Below, one piece after another: positions 21,901 through 33,333 of a DNA stretch of 64,000 bases. The notes under the pieces were generated by a model, which saw only the letters and a program-made list of their open reading frames with translations, did no database searches and was not told the origin of the DNA. Numbering within the stretch: the first letter of the stretch is position 1; every line of letters starts with the position of its first letter. This DNA comes from Limnomonas spitsbergensis (lineage: Eukaryota > Chlorophyta > Chlorophyceae > Chlamydomonadales), in NCBI GenBank assembly GCA_037349105.1, contig JAYJMM010000124.1, positions 9,284,001 through 9,348,000 on the forward strand. Direction: 5' to 3'. Both the position numbers and the translations under genes were made by a program.

Positions 21901-22862
21901 AGCCCTTTCTGGATATGATTTAGTGTGTGACCAAAGTGCATCCATGCACGATGGCATGCACCAGCTCACCCTTATCGTTACCCATGCACCCATGGCGTGC
22001 ACCAGCTCACCTTCATGGTCAAGGAGGCCGCTAGCACTCTCGTCTCGCCTTCCACGATGCCCTTGATGATAGTGTGGACGTGTTTTCCTGTGAGGTCATG
22101 CGAGGTCAGCAGCTGCGCGTACAGCTGCAGCTCTTGCAGCTCGAGCTTTGCGCCAATCGTGAAGACGGCTGGCAGGCTGAATGGGAGCATCTCGCTGCTC
22201 ATGGCCTGTACAGCATGTGTAGGCAGGCATGGAGGACTTTCTTTCGGTACACAAAGACAGCATAATTATGGTGCACTGGTCTGGGGAATTCTGATTATGG
22301 TTCATGCCATTGCTTGCTTTTCTATGCACCAAACTACCTTTGACTGGCCACTAGGGGGCCACTACTGTATCAATTATAATCCTTGACTGGCCGTAGGCCG
22401 GTGGCCCAGGTAGCAGGTCTTGCTGCTACAGGCCTCAGTGGATGCAGACTGTGATGTAGCTGAAGTATGGCTGAAACCACAAGAAATAACGTGAGTGCTT
22501 TATGAGTGCTTCATGTGGGGGCCTCATGTCTCAATTAATGTTTCAAACCAGGAAGGAGGAGCAGGAACCTGCCAACGACTACATGATAGGAAAACACATA
22601 GCATAGCTCTGCCTCAATTTGCTTACGTGAATATCGAATTCGTAATTTTCTGGCGAGATGTCAACTTTGCAGGATTGTTGGCCTGGCCACACCCAGCCCT
22701 TCTTCACCATCTTGACTCCTTCGATGCCCATACCCGTAACTGTGCAGACCATAAAGCATGTCAGAAGCTGCTGGATGACCTGCTGCCCCCTCCCTCCCCC
22801 ATATTATTACCGGCCAGATATTCCGATGGAGTACAGGTACAGAATAATGGGATACACGGCAT
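18908..22862 (-). CDS. FLOT: flotillin-like protein (SPFH/band 7), complete
   Basis: Flotillins are SPFH-domain scaffold proteins that coat the cytosolic face of membrane microdomains and act in endocytosis and trafficking. Eight exons in phase: 22811-22862, 22627-22739, 22011-22205, 21675-21710, 20887-20919, 20140-20466, 19473-19730 and 18908-19234, giving 446 aa. The order follows plant flotillins: N-terminal [20 protein letters not shown], then [20 protein letters not shown], the [13 protein letters not shown] segment, [34 protein letters not shown], a charged Ala/Glu-rich coiled coil (about residues 190-345), and the C-terminal [15 protein letters not shown]...VSVWNTGG...[10 protein letters not shown]. 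The start gives [15 protein letters not shown], whose Cys residues could be acylated. No transmembrane segment, as expected. Intron 20467-20886 and others are ordinary GT-AG. Confidence 0.95.
21520..21620. mobile_element. hAT-like MITE fragment in flotillin intron
   Basis: Short stretch with family words (CAAAGGCCGGATTGGCC, CTTGACCGACCTCTGGCC, GGAGTGTAGCTG). Termini not found. Low confidence as a separate insertion. Confidence 0.35.
22310..22470. mobile_element. hAT-like MITE fragment(s) in flotillin intron
   Basis: Contains CTTTGACTGGCCACTAGGGG and CCTTGACTGGCCGTAGGCCG, then AGCAGGTCTTGCTGCTACAGGCC and GTAGCTGAAGTA, all words of the MITE family. Seems to be two nested or tandem partial copies. 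Confidence 0.5.
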
Positions 22863-23274
22863 AGCGATGACCTGCAGATCTGATGACCTGCAGAAGGTGT
22901 GGGCGTGTGGCAGTAAAGAAGTTTCTCATATGGAACGAACTTCGTTCACCACTGATTCAAATTGGTCATGAGGCCATGTATGGCTGGATGCTTGATACGG
23001 AGGCCATCATTCAATGATGATGCGACATCATCGAGAGCATATACACCAGTGAGGGGATTAAAAATGAGACACCTTGGAATCTTGGATTGTGAGCTTCCTT
23101 CAGAGAATATGCAGATCTCTGTTCCAAGCAATTGCGATACAAAACAATACAATATGTCAATATTATATTTCACTTAGGTAGGTGAAGGTTGGCAGTTTGG
23201 GTGATCATCATCAGCGATAAATTTGAAATCGTTCATAGCAGAGGTTTACAATTTTATATCGAAGCTCTCAGGCC

Positions 23275-23425
23275 TAACGTGGATACCCTTACGTGGATAC
23301 CTTAACGTGGATACCACTTACGTGGATACCTTAACGTGGATACCACTTACGTGGATACCCTTACGTGGATATCCCTTGCGTGGGTACCCTTACGGTGCAT
23401 GGTGCTTACGTGGATACCCCCTGGT
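23275..23425. repeat. CTTACGTGGATACC tandem array
   Basis: About ten copies of a 14-15 bp unit, CTTACGTGGATACC or TTAACGTGGATACCA, with a few variants toward the right end. It lies in the spacer between divergent flotillin and WSS1 genes. The open frame across it is a repeat artefact. Confidence 0.85.
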
Positions 23426-23955
23426 AAAAACGGTAGTCACGGGACGCGGATCTTTGTGACGTGCGGTATTTATTGACAATTAGTTTGTGGATTTCCGTGG
23501 TAGGCTTAAGATAGACTGTGACAGTGGGTATCCGGCAGCAATGATAAGGTACAGCTGAATGTACAGGCAGCGTGCGTCGGATTTGAATTCTCGTAAGGGT
23601 ACTTATAGCGCCTCTATTCTACCGTCAGGGACCCAAATTGAACTCGAGGGGGGCGCCAAAAATGCTCCCCCACTTCGTTACCCTCCGCGTAGTGTTTGCT
23701 AATAGATATCGAAAATAAAATTAAGCTTGCGTACTTTTTAAGTACAGATACAGGTGACACGTCACATTCTAGGGTACAGGATCTTTACAGGGACTGGGGG
23801 TACTCAGGTTGTTCTCAATGCCTGTCTTTGAACAGTCTCAGGAAAGAGAGTGTGTGCACGGTTACGATCAGGGTCGCAAAAAAATGGCGTGGCTGCAGAC
23901 TGCTTTGTTTCCTCCGTCTGCTCAGTGCCTAGTCCATACCAGGCCCCCTTATCTG

Positions 23956-23990
23956 GATAGTGTCCCTCCTATGTGAGGAGGGACACTATC
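23956..23990. repeat. perfect 15-bp hairpin, 5-nt loop
   Basis: GATAGTGTCCCTCCT, loop ATGTG, then AGGAGGGACACTATC: a perfect inverted repeat. It lies about 100 bp before the readable start of the truncated LINE at 24099. It could be a terminator-like RNA hairpin or a transposon scar. Confidence 0.8.
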
Positions 23991-24098
23991 ACACCAGCAA
24001 TTTGTCAAGTATGTAGTACGTGCACATGAAGGGGCCTGGTGAGTGGTAAGGCCTGGTGACTTGGTGATGCTGTCTATCAGAACCCAATTTCCAAATGA

Positions 24099-25412
24099 AT
24101 GCAGGTAGCAGAGAAGGAAACAATCAGTGGCTTTCACATGGGCTTGGACAGAGAAATTAGAGTTTGGCAACCGCTTAGCTGCGCAGCGCTGGCAATCAGC
24201 GTGCATGGCCCCGATAGGATAGTGCTGAAGCGTGTCCAGGATTTCAAGTTCTTGGGCATCATTCAGCACGAGAGCCGCAGCATGAGGAAGGCTATTTAAG
24301 CTAGAGAGGTGCCTTTGGCTGGCGCGTTGCACCGTCTCCGCCGCATGGCCGCCAAGGTGCACCTCAGGCATCATCTGCCTGCACGCATCCGGTTGGCGTC
24401 TATCTATGCAGCGCCTACGGCCAACTACGGTGATGTGGTGTGGGCCACCGATCACCTCAGGCTGCGGCATTGCCTCAACAGCAGGATACAGTCTAGATTC
24501 CTCCAGCATCTGCGCCAGGCTGCCAAGCTACCTGCGTCCGCTGCCAGCTGGGGGGTCATGAGGGAGCTGCAGATCCAGCCGTTACAGCGAGGTTGGTGGC
24601 AGCATGTACTTCGCTTCTACGACGCAGCGGTAACACCAGCAGCAGAGCAAGACAGTCCACTCATGGCGGCAGCCATGGCGGCCGACATGCAGCACGCTGT
24701 CAGGCAGGGCCTCAGAGGGCGCTATTGGTGTAGTGATTTGCTAGGTGCCTTGGAGGAGCTGGAGCTGGGATCAGCCGCTCCCAAAATGCGTCAGACAGCG
24801 ACTTACCTGCAGCCGCTTCCTATCACAGAGGTGCTAGCGTTGGTTGAAGCATCATACGAGCGGGTGCAGCTGGCAAAGGGGACCCCAGAGATCCTGCCAC
24901 TGAACACAGGTCTGCGGCCGCTTACCGTGCCTGGTTCCAGCCTACGGCGGGCGCTAATGCAGGGGCCGCGCTAGCCGAAGGGCTTGTGCTTGCGTGCGCA
25001 CAAACTTAAGGCTGCGGCTCGGCGCCGTCAACACGGCTGACACGAGAGGTCGGCGCAGCGGTCGGCAACATGACAGACGGTGCTGCCGGCGATGTTGGGC
25101 TAGGGGAGACTGCGAGCATGTGGAGGACGCGTTTGGAGGACGCTTTCAATGCCCCAGTGTGCAGGAACAACTTCGGGAGCGGGGATGGACAGGCCCTCCG
25201 AACGGTGCTAGGAACTTGTTGTACCGGGGCAAGCTTGGGTGGGGTGTCCTGGCTATTGTGGAAAACGTGGTAGAAATCGTCTAGGCGTAGACGTTCTCAG
25301 AGGCTGGTTCTTCCTTTGCCTTTCCTTTTCAGCGTTCATCCCTCCCAACCCTTTGGTGAGGCGCCCGCGCGGCCAAGCCTTTTTGAGCAGGGCCCAGAGA
25401 TGCAACGTCATT
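24099..25412 (+). mobile_element. non-LTR retrotransposon (LINE) 3' fragment
   Basis: Truncated and broken copy of a LINE ORF2 C-terminal region. 24099-24298 has the end of the reverse transcriptase (VLKRVQDFKFLGIIQHESRS) followed by a stop. 24309-24974 continues the post-RT region (RIRLASIYAAPTANYGDVVW, MRELQIQPLQRGWWQHVLRF). Frame is then lost before the C-terminal zinc-binding part, seen as RCCRRCWARGDCEHVEDAFG at about 25075-25140. It ends at about 25412 in the family 3' tail (GGCGCCCGCGCGGCCAAGCC ... AACGTCATTGAC). Not functional. Confidence 0.85.
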
Positions 25413-26041
25413 GACACAGCTGAGGGGCTTTCACATGAGAGAGTCTGGCCCATATATATTATAATTGCACTGTCTGACTCTCTGCTTTTTGTTTTCTCTC
25501 CAAACAGCTGAGTCGGACAGCTGTTCTCATTCTCAGAAAATCGCAATGCGAAAAAATAAAATCAGGGTTCCAAACAGGGTTCCAAATTCAGCTGTCTTGA
25601 GAGTGGCGAGCAGATAGGGTACTTAAGGATGGGGTTTATGGCTCGGGCTCTTTTGGAACTTCAATAAAACGGAGGAAATCCTGGGCCCGTTTTTGCTTGT
25701 TGGTGCAAGGGTGCGTGACTGCGTGGCAGGCCATATGCGGGATACAGTTTCTGGCCCGACGGCCGGTTTCTAGCAGTATTCTGCCTGGAACTCAAATTAT
25801 ATACCTAGTTTCAGGGATTGGGGACCACGTCTCAAAATCCCAATTAGGCAAAATGATGTGACCTGCAAACCTGATTCGCCTTGGATGTGTTGACAGTGTC
25901 AAGCCGCATGCACCCAAAAGGGCCAGGCAGTCCGGGACTGCAAACGGAAAGGACAGAGCCTCAATTCCTGTCTGGTTTCCAGGTAGCTCGAAGCCATCAG
26001 TCAGATTCGTTCCCCTTCTCATTGTCTTCTGGCATTGTGGG

Positions 26042-26090
26042 TGTCAATGACGTTACACTCTGGGCCCTGCACAAGGAGGCTCAGCGTTGT
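26042..26090 (-). mobile_element. solo LINE 3'-tail
   Basis: GTCAATGACGTTACACTCTG GGCCCTGCAC matches, in reverse orientation, the last ~55 bp of the LINE copies at 25350-25412 and 33334-33400. No body of the element is attached. Confidence 0.6.
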
Positions 26091-26523
26091 GGGTATGTGA
26101 GAGTGTGCCTTAACCAGGACGCCAAGCGAGCTGTGCTAGCAGTCAAGGTGCAGCAGTGCGCACAGCAAATTAAGCCAGGGAGAGTTATCCAAGGATAAGA
26201 TACATGGGCTTATCCCATCCAGCAGTACAGTTTGAAAATGAAGCTGCAAAAACTGTGATGCTGAAGTTCACTAGTGAAGATTTGCCTGCAGACTGCTGGT
26301 GCATCAGCGGGCTGCACCAACAGGATGTCTTGAGGCATGACGGTCACGCGCTCGGCAACCTAGTCACCCTGGATGAGCATCCTCTCAGGAGTTCGCCCAG
26401 CACTGACGCAAACAGCTCCTGGAAGCGTGGCTGGCTCTATTTTTCTTGTGGACGCAGGATACTGGAGCCGGCGATTCCGCCTCTTCGGCAGATACGCCCC
26501 TGTACTGTAGTTGGGTCCTGGGC

Positions 26524-26703
26524 CAGTGTTTATAAGTCGGCATTGGACTAGCTGTAGGGCGGCCATTAGTGGGCCAATGGGGACCAAACCTTGACCTGCC
26601 TCCCGCCGGTGGACAAAGCAGGAGGCCTTGCTGAACCAGGCCCCCATAGTCATCAGCCGTGAGTAAGCTGAATTGTAGCTGAAGCACCCTAAAATAAACA
26701 GTG
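26524..26703. mobile_element. hAT-like MITE, copy (about 180 bp)
   Basis: Left end CAGTGTTTAT and right end GTAGCTGAAGCACCCTAAAATAAACA-GTG match the family TIR. Flanks TCCTGGGC and ATCCTGGC resemble an imperfect target duplication. Confidence 0.65.
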
Positions 26704-26813
26704 ATCCTGGCATGCCTCCCCTTAAAGCAACCGTCGCATCAATGTCGGCCAAGGAGTTGACGATTGAGTTACTGCGGTGGTTGGCAACATTACAGGGTAA
26801 GTCCTCAAGCCAC

Positions 26814-26960
26814 GCATGGCCTATAACCCGGCCTACGTCCGGCAGGGCCTGGTGCAGAAAGTTTTACTGCTTGGGCCAATGGCCTTACCGGTAGGTCTGG
26901 TCCTCATCGGCCCTGTGATGGCCGCCCAGCACTGCACCCGCCGGCCGGGCGCTGGTGAAC
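26814..26960. mobile_element. hAT-like MITE fragment
   Basis: Body words CGGCCTACGTCCGGCAGGGC, CTGGTGCAGAAAG, TGGTCCTCATCGGCCCTGTG match the family. Ends not clear. Confidence 0.5.
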
Positions 26961-27689
26961 ACCCCTCATTACTGGTATCAAAAGATTTAATAAAAAACAG
27001 CTTCTTGCCCCTTCCCCTGATTCCCAGCTTCCTCCATCCCAGCCAGTCTCATCAAAAACGTTATGAAATGCATGCACCATGTCCGGCCTCATGCAGAATC
27101 CGCCACCGTCCTGTGACACAAGGTACCCCCAGATCCCCACCAATACCATCATGTGCACACGTTCATCATCGAGTGCAATGTCATGTATAGACTCTCCAAT
27201 GGCTCTAGGTGCACAGCAACGGTCTTACCCTTGTAATGTCTCCACAGTCTTCAACATATGGACAGTCGGCATCCCACGGTTTGGAAGGCTTGCGATGTAT
27301 TCAAGTGTATTTATTCTGTCCTAGTGAATCAATGGCACGTCTCACTTGGAAACTTGCAGACGCAGACGTGCTTCCTAAGTTCTGTTACAGTCGGTTGCCT
27401 AGCCTCATCTGACGCCAGCAAACTAGTATTCAATGCCGCTTTCCTCAAGCCAAGCCAATGGTTTTCTCCTTCTAAGTAGCATTGGGCGTCGATGTGTACC
27501 CAATTTATACCCACCATTTATACCCACCTGTCGATATACCGTAGTCACTCCATGTGAAGAAGCTGGCCCTAGTGCTAGCGCAGTGCCCCAAAGCTCGAAT
27601 ACCGCAGAGCACTAGGATCACCATTCTGTTTCGTGGCATCTACGCCTTATTTCGCTGACGCAATTTGAATCCCGAAATCATAAGCCCGG

Positions 27690-30600
27690 ATGGCCCGCGT
27701 CTTTGATGCTGGCGCTGCTTTCAATGAGCCAAAGGTGAGGCAACCATGGGATGCCACATTTAAAATCAAATCTCATGCTCTGCGGCTCTGCCTCACCTAA
27801 CACCCAGCTGACCTCAAAAACAGTTAGGTTGCCTACCCTTTCCATCTCCCTACCTCAGACCTGTCCAAAGGAGAAGACTCTACCACTATTTGAGCTGAAC
27901 ACAAGTGGCACAACAAACTTTCCAGGATGACCTTGTTATGCCCGGCATCCTGGTTGTAGTTGCTGATAAATATTCAAATGCCTTAACTTCATCAGGTGCA
28001 CGAAATCATAAGCATGGGGAAGCACCCAAACGACAGCGACGCTAAGAGCATGCTGAATCAAGTGGCCAAACAGGTGAAGAGACGCTTCACATGCGCCATG
28101 GGCCATCATGCACGGCCCTCATATCTCGCCCATGCCCGTGGCGCTCCTATGATGTAATGGGGGGCATGGACTCGATACCTCTGCCCCCCCTCACTGAAAG
28201 GCATCCACTTACTCCTGCGGTAAAAACGTCAAAAATCAAATGTTATTGAATAGTGTTCACTGGCGTTTGCCACCCCATTTCAGGTGCAGCCCATCATGCG
28301 TAAGCGTGGTTGGCATGTCCCCCGACTCTCCGAATTCTTCCCAGCGAATGCCAACTTGCTCGGGCTTAACATTGGGGGCGGGGGAGGACGCACTCGTGAA
28401 ATCAAGGTTCGATGTTTGAACTGGGCTAGCTACATGGTGGGCATGTGCATGTTTGTAGGGTGGGGACAGTACCGATAAGCCAGGGAGAGATGCTTTACGC
28501 TATTTCTGCTTATCGAAATTGTATTTGCAGGTTGGTAGGAAGACATGGGCTCTCAACATTGATTTTGCTGCTAGGTCATTGGCGTAGCATTCAAGTAGTA
28601 TCCATACGAGGGGAGTCTCATGGCTGCTATGCATAAGTGTCTCTTTGAGCATGCACCGTTTGGGGGCTTCCAGGCGGCCACCACGGGGCCGATGTGGACT
28701 AAAACTTCACTGGCCTTCAGCCTGTGGCCCGAGCAGCATAGCTTGGTGCACCATGCCCTACAGGCCGTAGCCAGGGGTTCAGTAATGTGTAGCTGAAATA
28801 CCCTAATATAAGCAGTGCCTTGTATAAACTGGTGTTGAGATGTCTCCCCCACTGGTTAGTGTTTACTGACCAGTTCTGTAGACGTGCTGAGCCTTCCTTC
28901 AGAATCAACATTGTGCAGGGGTGAGGGATACATAAATATACTAAACGTTGATCGCCTGTTTTCAATAGGACAGTTTCCCCATTTTCTGCCCAGGAAGCAG
29001 CATGAATAGAAGAAATTTATTCATACCGAGAGAAGGCTATTTATATCCACGTTAGGCTATTCTGCCCGGTTCTTTTTGTTTGAAGGGGGGTGTTGGATCG
29101 AATGTCTGCCTGCTTCTAGGCGCCACATAGACGGCCGCAAATTTGCTATGTTCTGAACAAGTATTGTCATGTTGACAGGTGCGACTCCGCCCCGCTCGCG
29201 ACCCGCTTTCCTTCCTGCCGTATGACCATATCCTGGGCACAATGCTACACGAGCTGGTCCACAACGTCCGAGGGCCACATGACAGGTGACAGGAGCACAG
29301 GTCTCTTGAACCCTAATCTCTGGGGCGGGGGGCCCTTGACCTCAATCACAGAACCCAGGATCTGAGCCCCGCTCCGCCTTCGTTGTTTGAACCCTGGCTT
29401 CCTCTTCCCCGCCTCCTTGCCCCCACATTTCCAGCATCTTCTACAAGCTGTTGGACGAGTTGCAAACGGAGTGTGAAGACCTCATTGCTCGTGGTGTGAG
29501 CGGTACAGGTGGGTGAAAGGAGCAGTACAGGTGTGTGTTGTGGTTACAGCCTCTCTGCATCCACAACTTTTTGTGATTTTACCGGTATAAGTGGTTAATG
29601 TGAGCAATACTAGAGTGCTGTGTGAATTAAAATTCTGGAAATGTTATCTAATTATACCGGCTACTGTTCGTTAAGTCTATGCAATCTAGCAATGTCTGTT
29701 GCCTCCAGAGGGTGGCCTTCTTGGTCTGATGTTCAGAAAATCCCAAGAAACTCAAAAGGTGTACAAGTGCTGGATTTTCCACCAACCCTCACACTTTGCA
29801 GCTTCAAGCATGCCTGCTATAAAGACTTGGAGAGCTTAACCTGGCACCAAGCCTCATACTGAGGAGCGCCTTACCTCACTCTCCGCAGGGTCTGGATTTG
29901 ACGGCCCTTCAGCCGGTCGATTGGGCAGCCATGCGTTCATCCCAATCCACAATCCTGCGCCCGGCTGCGTCAGGGATGCTGCGTTACGTGTGAGATCCTG
30001 GGATATACTAGCAGGGTGATGGTGTAAATTAGGATACTAGTTACTCTAGCGATGCTGTGTAGCAGGTGGCGTCCTCATGCTCACTCGTGGGATGGACCAG
30101 CTGGAATCTTGTCCCGACTTTCATCCATCAAATTTTTTCTGGTTCGTCCATGTTGGTCTTGACTTAACTAGGGCCCTGTCTGATTGCGTACCCCTGTGTG
30201 AGATGAACGTCTTCCTTCAAATGAAAGGACTCCCTGGGTGGTGGACCCGAGTGAATTTGAATTTGTCTGTTATGCACCCCCCTGTAGGGTGGTGCCGTGG
30301 TGGGTAAATAAGGTGTTTTCATCCCGACCTGCTTTGCAGGCTGCTGAGGATCGGGCTAAGAAGCAGCGGCTCATGGCAACTGGGCCACAGAGGCTGGGGG
30401 GGAACGCAGAGGCAGCTCTGGCGCTGGGGCCTCGACAGGCCGCAGCAAGGGCAGCGGACCGCCGCCGCCGCGACAACACATGGTGTCCGTGTGAGAAGAT
30501 CGGGGAGGCGCTGCAAGCGGTGGGTACCCTCAGACGTCTTGGCAGGGGGCGGTGGGTGGGTGGGTGGACGTGGGGCCATGTCAGGAGCAAACAAGAAGGG

Positions 30601-31905
30601 GTGTGCAAGCTGCTGTAAACAACTCAACAATACTTCCTTATGATCTTTCTCTGTGGCCTCTGTGTCTGGCCTCCAAACCCAGCAACATCCTTGGCTTCTC
30701 ACCATTTGACACTTTCCACTTCTTCACGACCGCTCTGTTGCCCCTAGGTCCGAATCAGCCGTCCTGCCGCTGCCGGTGCGCTGGGGACCAGGAGGGCCAA
30801 GGCAGCCTCAGGATCTGCAACAGGAACCCAAGGAGTGACGCAATCTGGACGGTGTGAAGCAGCCTCAGCTACCGAGACTGGAAAAGCGCTATCAGGAGTG
30901 GCGCTGACAGCTGCAGCCGGGGGAGGGCCAAGTGGGAGAGGATCTGCGTCTGTGCTGCAGCCGGCGCAGCAGCGGCAAGTAGGAGGGAAGTTACAGCAGC
31001 AGCAGCGGCTGCTTGCACATGACATCCTCTGCATCTCTGATGATGAGGGCGAAGAAGCGGCCGCGGAGGCGCTGCTAGTGAGAGCAGTGGAGGAAGGGAG
31101 TGAGGAGGCAGACGACATTCCTGAGGGGCAGACGGGGACGGCTGCGGGGCAGAAAAGCAGTTGTGATGGTGAACGGGCCACGAGAGACGCAGGCTTGGGC
31201 AAGCGGCCGAGCGGCCTGAGGCCCGTGGGGGATTGCAGCCCGTCCTCTCCGGGCCATGCGTTAGCCATGCGAGCGGGCTTGGTGGGGTGGCATGTCCAAG
31301 CTGTGGCCTCCAGCCCGCTCACTTCCGTGGACGAAGGCGTGCGGACACAGAGGATGCCTGGTGGGCAGCGACCAGGGACGTCAAGTACTACCAGGGTGTC
31401 AGGGGCGGGAGCTGGGGCGAGGGCGAGAACTATGGATGATGCCCGTAATGTATCTGGCGGGAGCTGCTTGACCAACGCTGCCCTGGGCACATCAGTAAGG
31501 GCTGGGCCAGGAGGAGGACGAGGCGTAGCGGGAGCTGAAGGTGTGTCGAGTGTCTCTGGAGGGGGAGCGGGGGCAAAAATGGGGGCAGATGGGATCCAGC
31601 TGGGTCTTCCAGCTGCAAGAGCCGCAGCAGCCAGGGAGGCAGCCGCCAGTGGGAGAGTGTCGGCTGCAGCCTTTGTCGTGGACTTGACTCGTTCTGATGG
31701 GGAAGAAGAGCAGCAGCTGGAGCACAGACGGCCTGGCAGTAGACAGAGAGGGGCTGGTGACGCAGCCTCAGCCGATGCAGGCATGCTGAGGCAGCCGTCA
31801 TCTACTGGCATTGTTGCAGGCCAGTTGTGGGCGTGTGCAGGTTGCACCTTCGTCAATGCAGCAGCTGCAGACGTGTGTGACATGTGTTGCGCTGTTAGGG
31901 CATAG
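27690..31905 (+). CDS. WSS1: WSS1-type WLM metalloprotease (DNA-protein crosslink repair)
   Basis: WLM (Wss1p-like) metalloproteases cleave proteins crosslinked to DNA, guided by SUMO and Cdc48 in yeast. Exons in phase: 27690-27734, 27996-28073, 28284-28406, 29179-29285, 29435-29508, 29889-29989, 30340-30519 and 30748-31905, giving 621 aa. The WLM domain spans about residues 15-155: HVPRLSEFFPANANLLGLN, then LRPARDPLSFLPYDHILGTM, then HELVHNVRGPHD holding the zinc site HExxH (H106, E107, H110) and third ligand H116. The next segment (SGFDGPSAGRLGS, GPQRLGGN) matches plant WSS1A. The last exon is mostly disordered, with two likely SUMO-interaction motifs (ILCISDDEGEE at about 329-339; VVDLTRSDGEEE at 546-557) and a terminal RanBP2-type zinc finger (W597, C599, C602, N606, C613, C616). 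The intron after 28406 has an unusual GTTCGA donor. Confidence 0.95.
28630..28830. mobile_element. hAT-like MITE copy in WSS1 intron
   Basis: Has GGCGGCCACCACGGGGCCGA, GTGGCCCGAGCAGCATAGCT, and the 3' part TGTAGCTGAAATACCCTAATATAAGCAGTG. Left terminus degraded. Lies in WSS1 intron 28407-29178. Confidence 0.55.
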
Positions 31906-33333
31906 TCTGCCTTGGGTTGATTTCATTTAGGGCAATGGATTTAGCTATGTGATGTCTTCTGGTTAGTTGTGTTCGAAATGTATATCTCTCCAGGAGGACT
32001 GAGTTTGCGTGCGATGAGTGTGCCCCAATCACTTGTGACATTCATGGATTTTAAAGGATCGTTCAATTATTTCTGGTATGGCAGTTTCTGTCTTCTGGTT
32101 CCAGTGTCTGAAATGATCAGGCGGGGGCCCTGACCAGAAGCATGAAGCCAGACTCCCATCATCCCATGTATACATAAGGTTGGGGTGACCCTCACTTTGT
32201 CAGCCGGCTGCATCACGGCCATTTGAGCGGGAGTCTGTCTGGCTGTCCTGCCAGCTAGTTTCCATGCATGATCCACCCTGGGGCGCGTTCACATTGGGGG
32301 TGATCCGAGCCAAAAGTGGGCGCCGTACAGAATTCTGAGATGATCCTCACTAGAGGCGCGAGTTGGGCGACAGTTAGTCGTTGTACTTTCGTGTACATCT
32401 AGGATCATTACGCACCCTAATGCGCTGGGTTTGCCACAGCGGTTGGCGTCCGTACTTGTCCCAGAAACGACCTCCCGAGGTTGTGTCCAAGAATGATCCA
32501 AATGATCCTGCCACGCTGGCTGCCAAGTTGCCACACTGGCTCGGTTCAGGGTTTACGCATGGTCGATTACGTGCATTCGTGTCTCGTTCGTTTACATTGT
32601 CATCTTGTAACAGGTGTGATTAAACATAAAGTTTGATTAAGGCGGAACCATGCTGGGCACTGGCGAAACGGAAAGTCTCGGTCAGTACGAGCTCTGGTAC
32701 AAGCTCGAGGTACCTGGGCATTCTCTCGCGCGTTCACAGCAGCAATGATAAGCGCGCCACGACGATCGTGTTGTGCTGTTAACTGAAGTCGTCTGTGGCT
32801 GACGGATTCCTGCAAGTAGCTGAAACTGGCGAGAAAGTGGGCAAAAATGATTACACACTAGGGCCGCAAATGATCCCAACGACTGGATTCGAGCCAATGT
32901 AGACGCGCCCCTGGTCGGTCTAGCACTGAAACGTCCGCCTGCCATGCGCGGCAGGAGCTGTGGAAATGAATAGTGCTTACCATAGGTCTCTAGCCGGGAT
33001 CTCGAGCTGTAGCTGACTGCAAGGGTGTGGAGATGAGCCACTTGCCTTTGTAGTTGCTTGGCAGCCTTGTCTGGAATGTGATGAACCTACCAGCCTTGCC
33101 TGAAATGTAGTGATGAGCCTGCCACATTGCAATCTTGCTTGGCAGTAGCTGTGACGATGGTTAGTCCTGACCAGGAACTATGCACCTAGACTTCTGTGTG
33201 GACTGTGAGCTGTAAGGAAAGCTCCAGAGCAGAGCAGGGTCCTAAGAGATGCGGCAGGCTGGAATGCCTCAAGCACGTGCCTAAAATGGGAGACAACCTG
33301 AATTTACGCCCCAGGCCGTGTTGGCATATTTTT
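31906..33333. other. intergenic, no gene seen
   Basis: Spacer between the WSS1 stop and a reverse LINE fragment. Contains a short imperfect tandem (CAGCCTTGTCTGGAATGTGA type units at 33058-33125) and several GATGATCC words, otherwise featureless. No TGTAA was found close after the WSS1 stop. Confidence 0.45.

Larger units (their letters stand above)
25413..27689. other. intergenic spacer with repeat debris
   Basis: No credible gene. Holds a solo LINE tail in reverse orientation at about 26042-26090, MITE copies at 26524-26703 and 26814-26960, and unremarkable sequence just upstream of the WSS1 start at 27690. WSS1 promoter elements were not identified. Confidence 0.5.

Noticed and set aside
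30270..31883. Long minus-strand frames opposite the last WSS1 exons
   Set aside because: Shadow of a GC-rich, low-complexity coding exon; the plus strand has the SIMs, zinc finger and phase.
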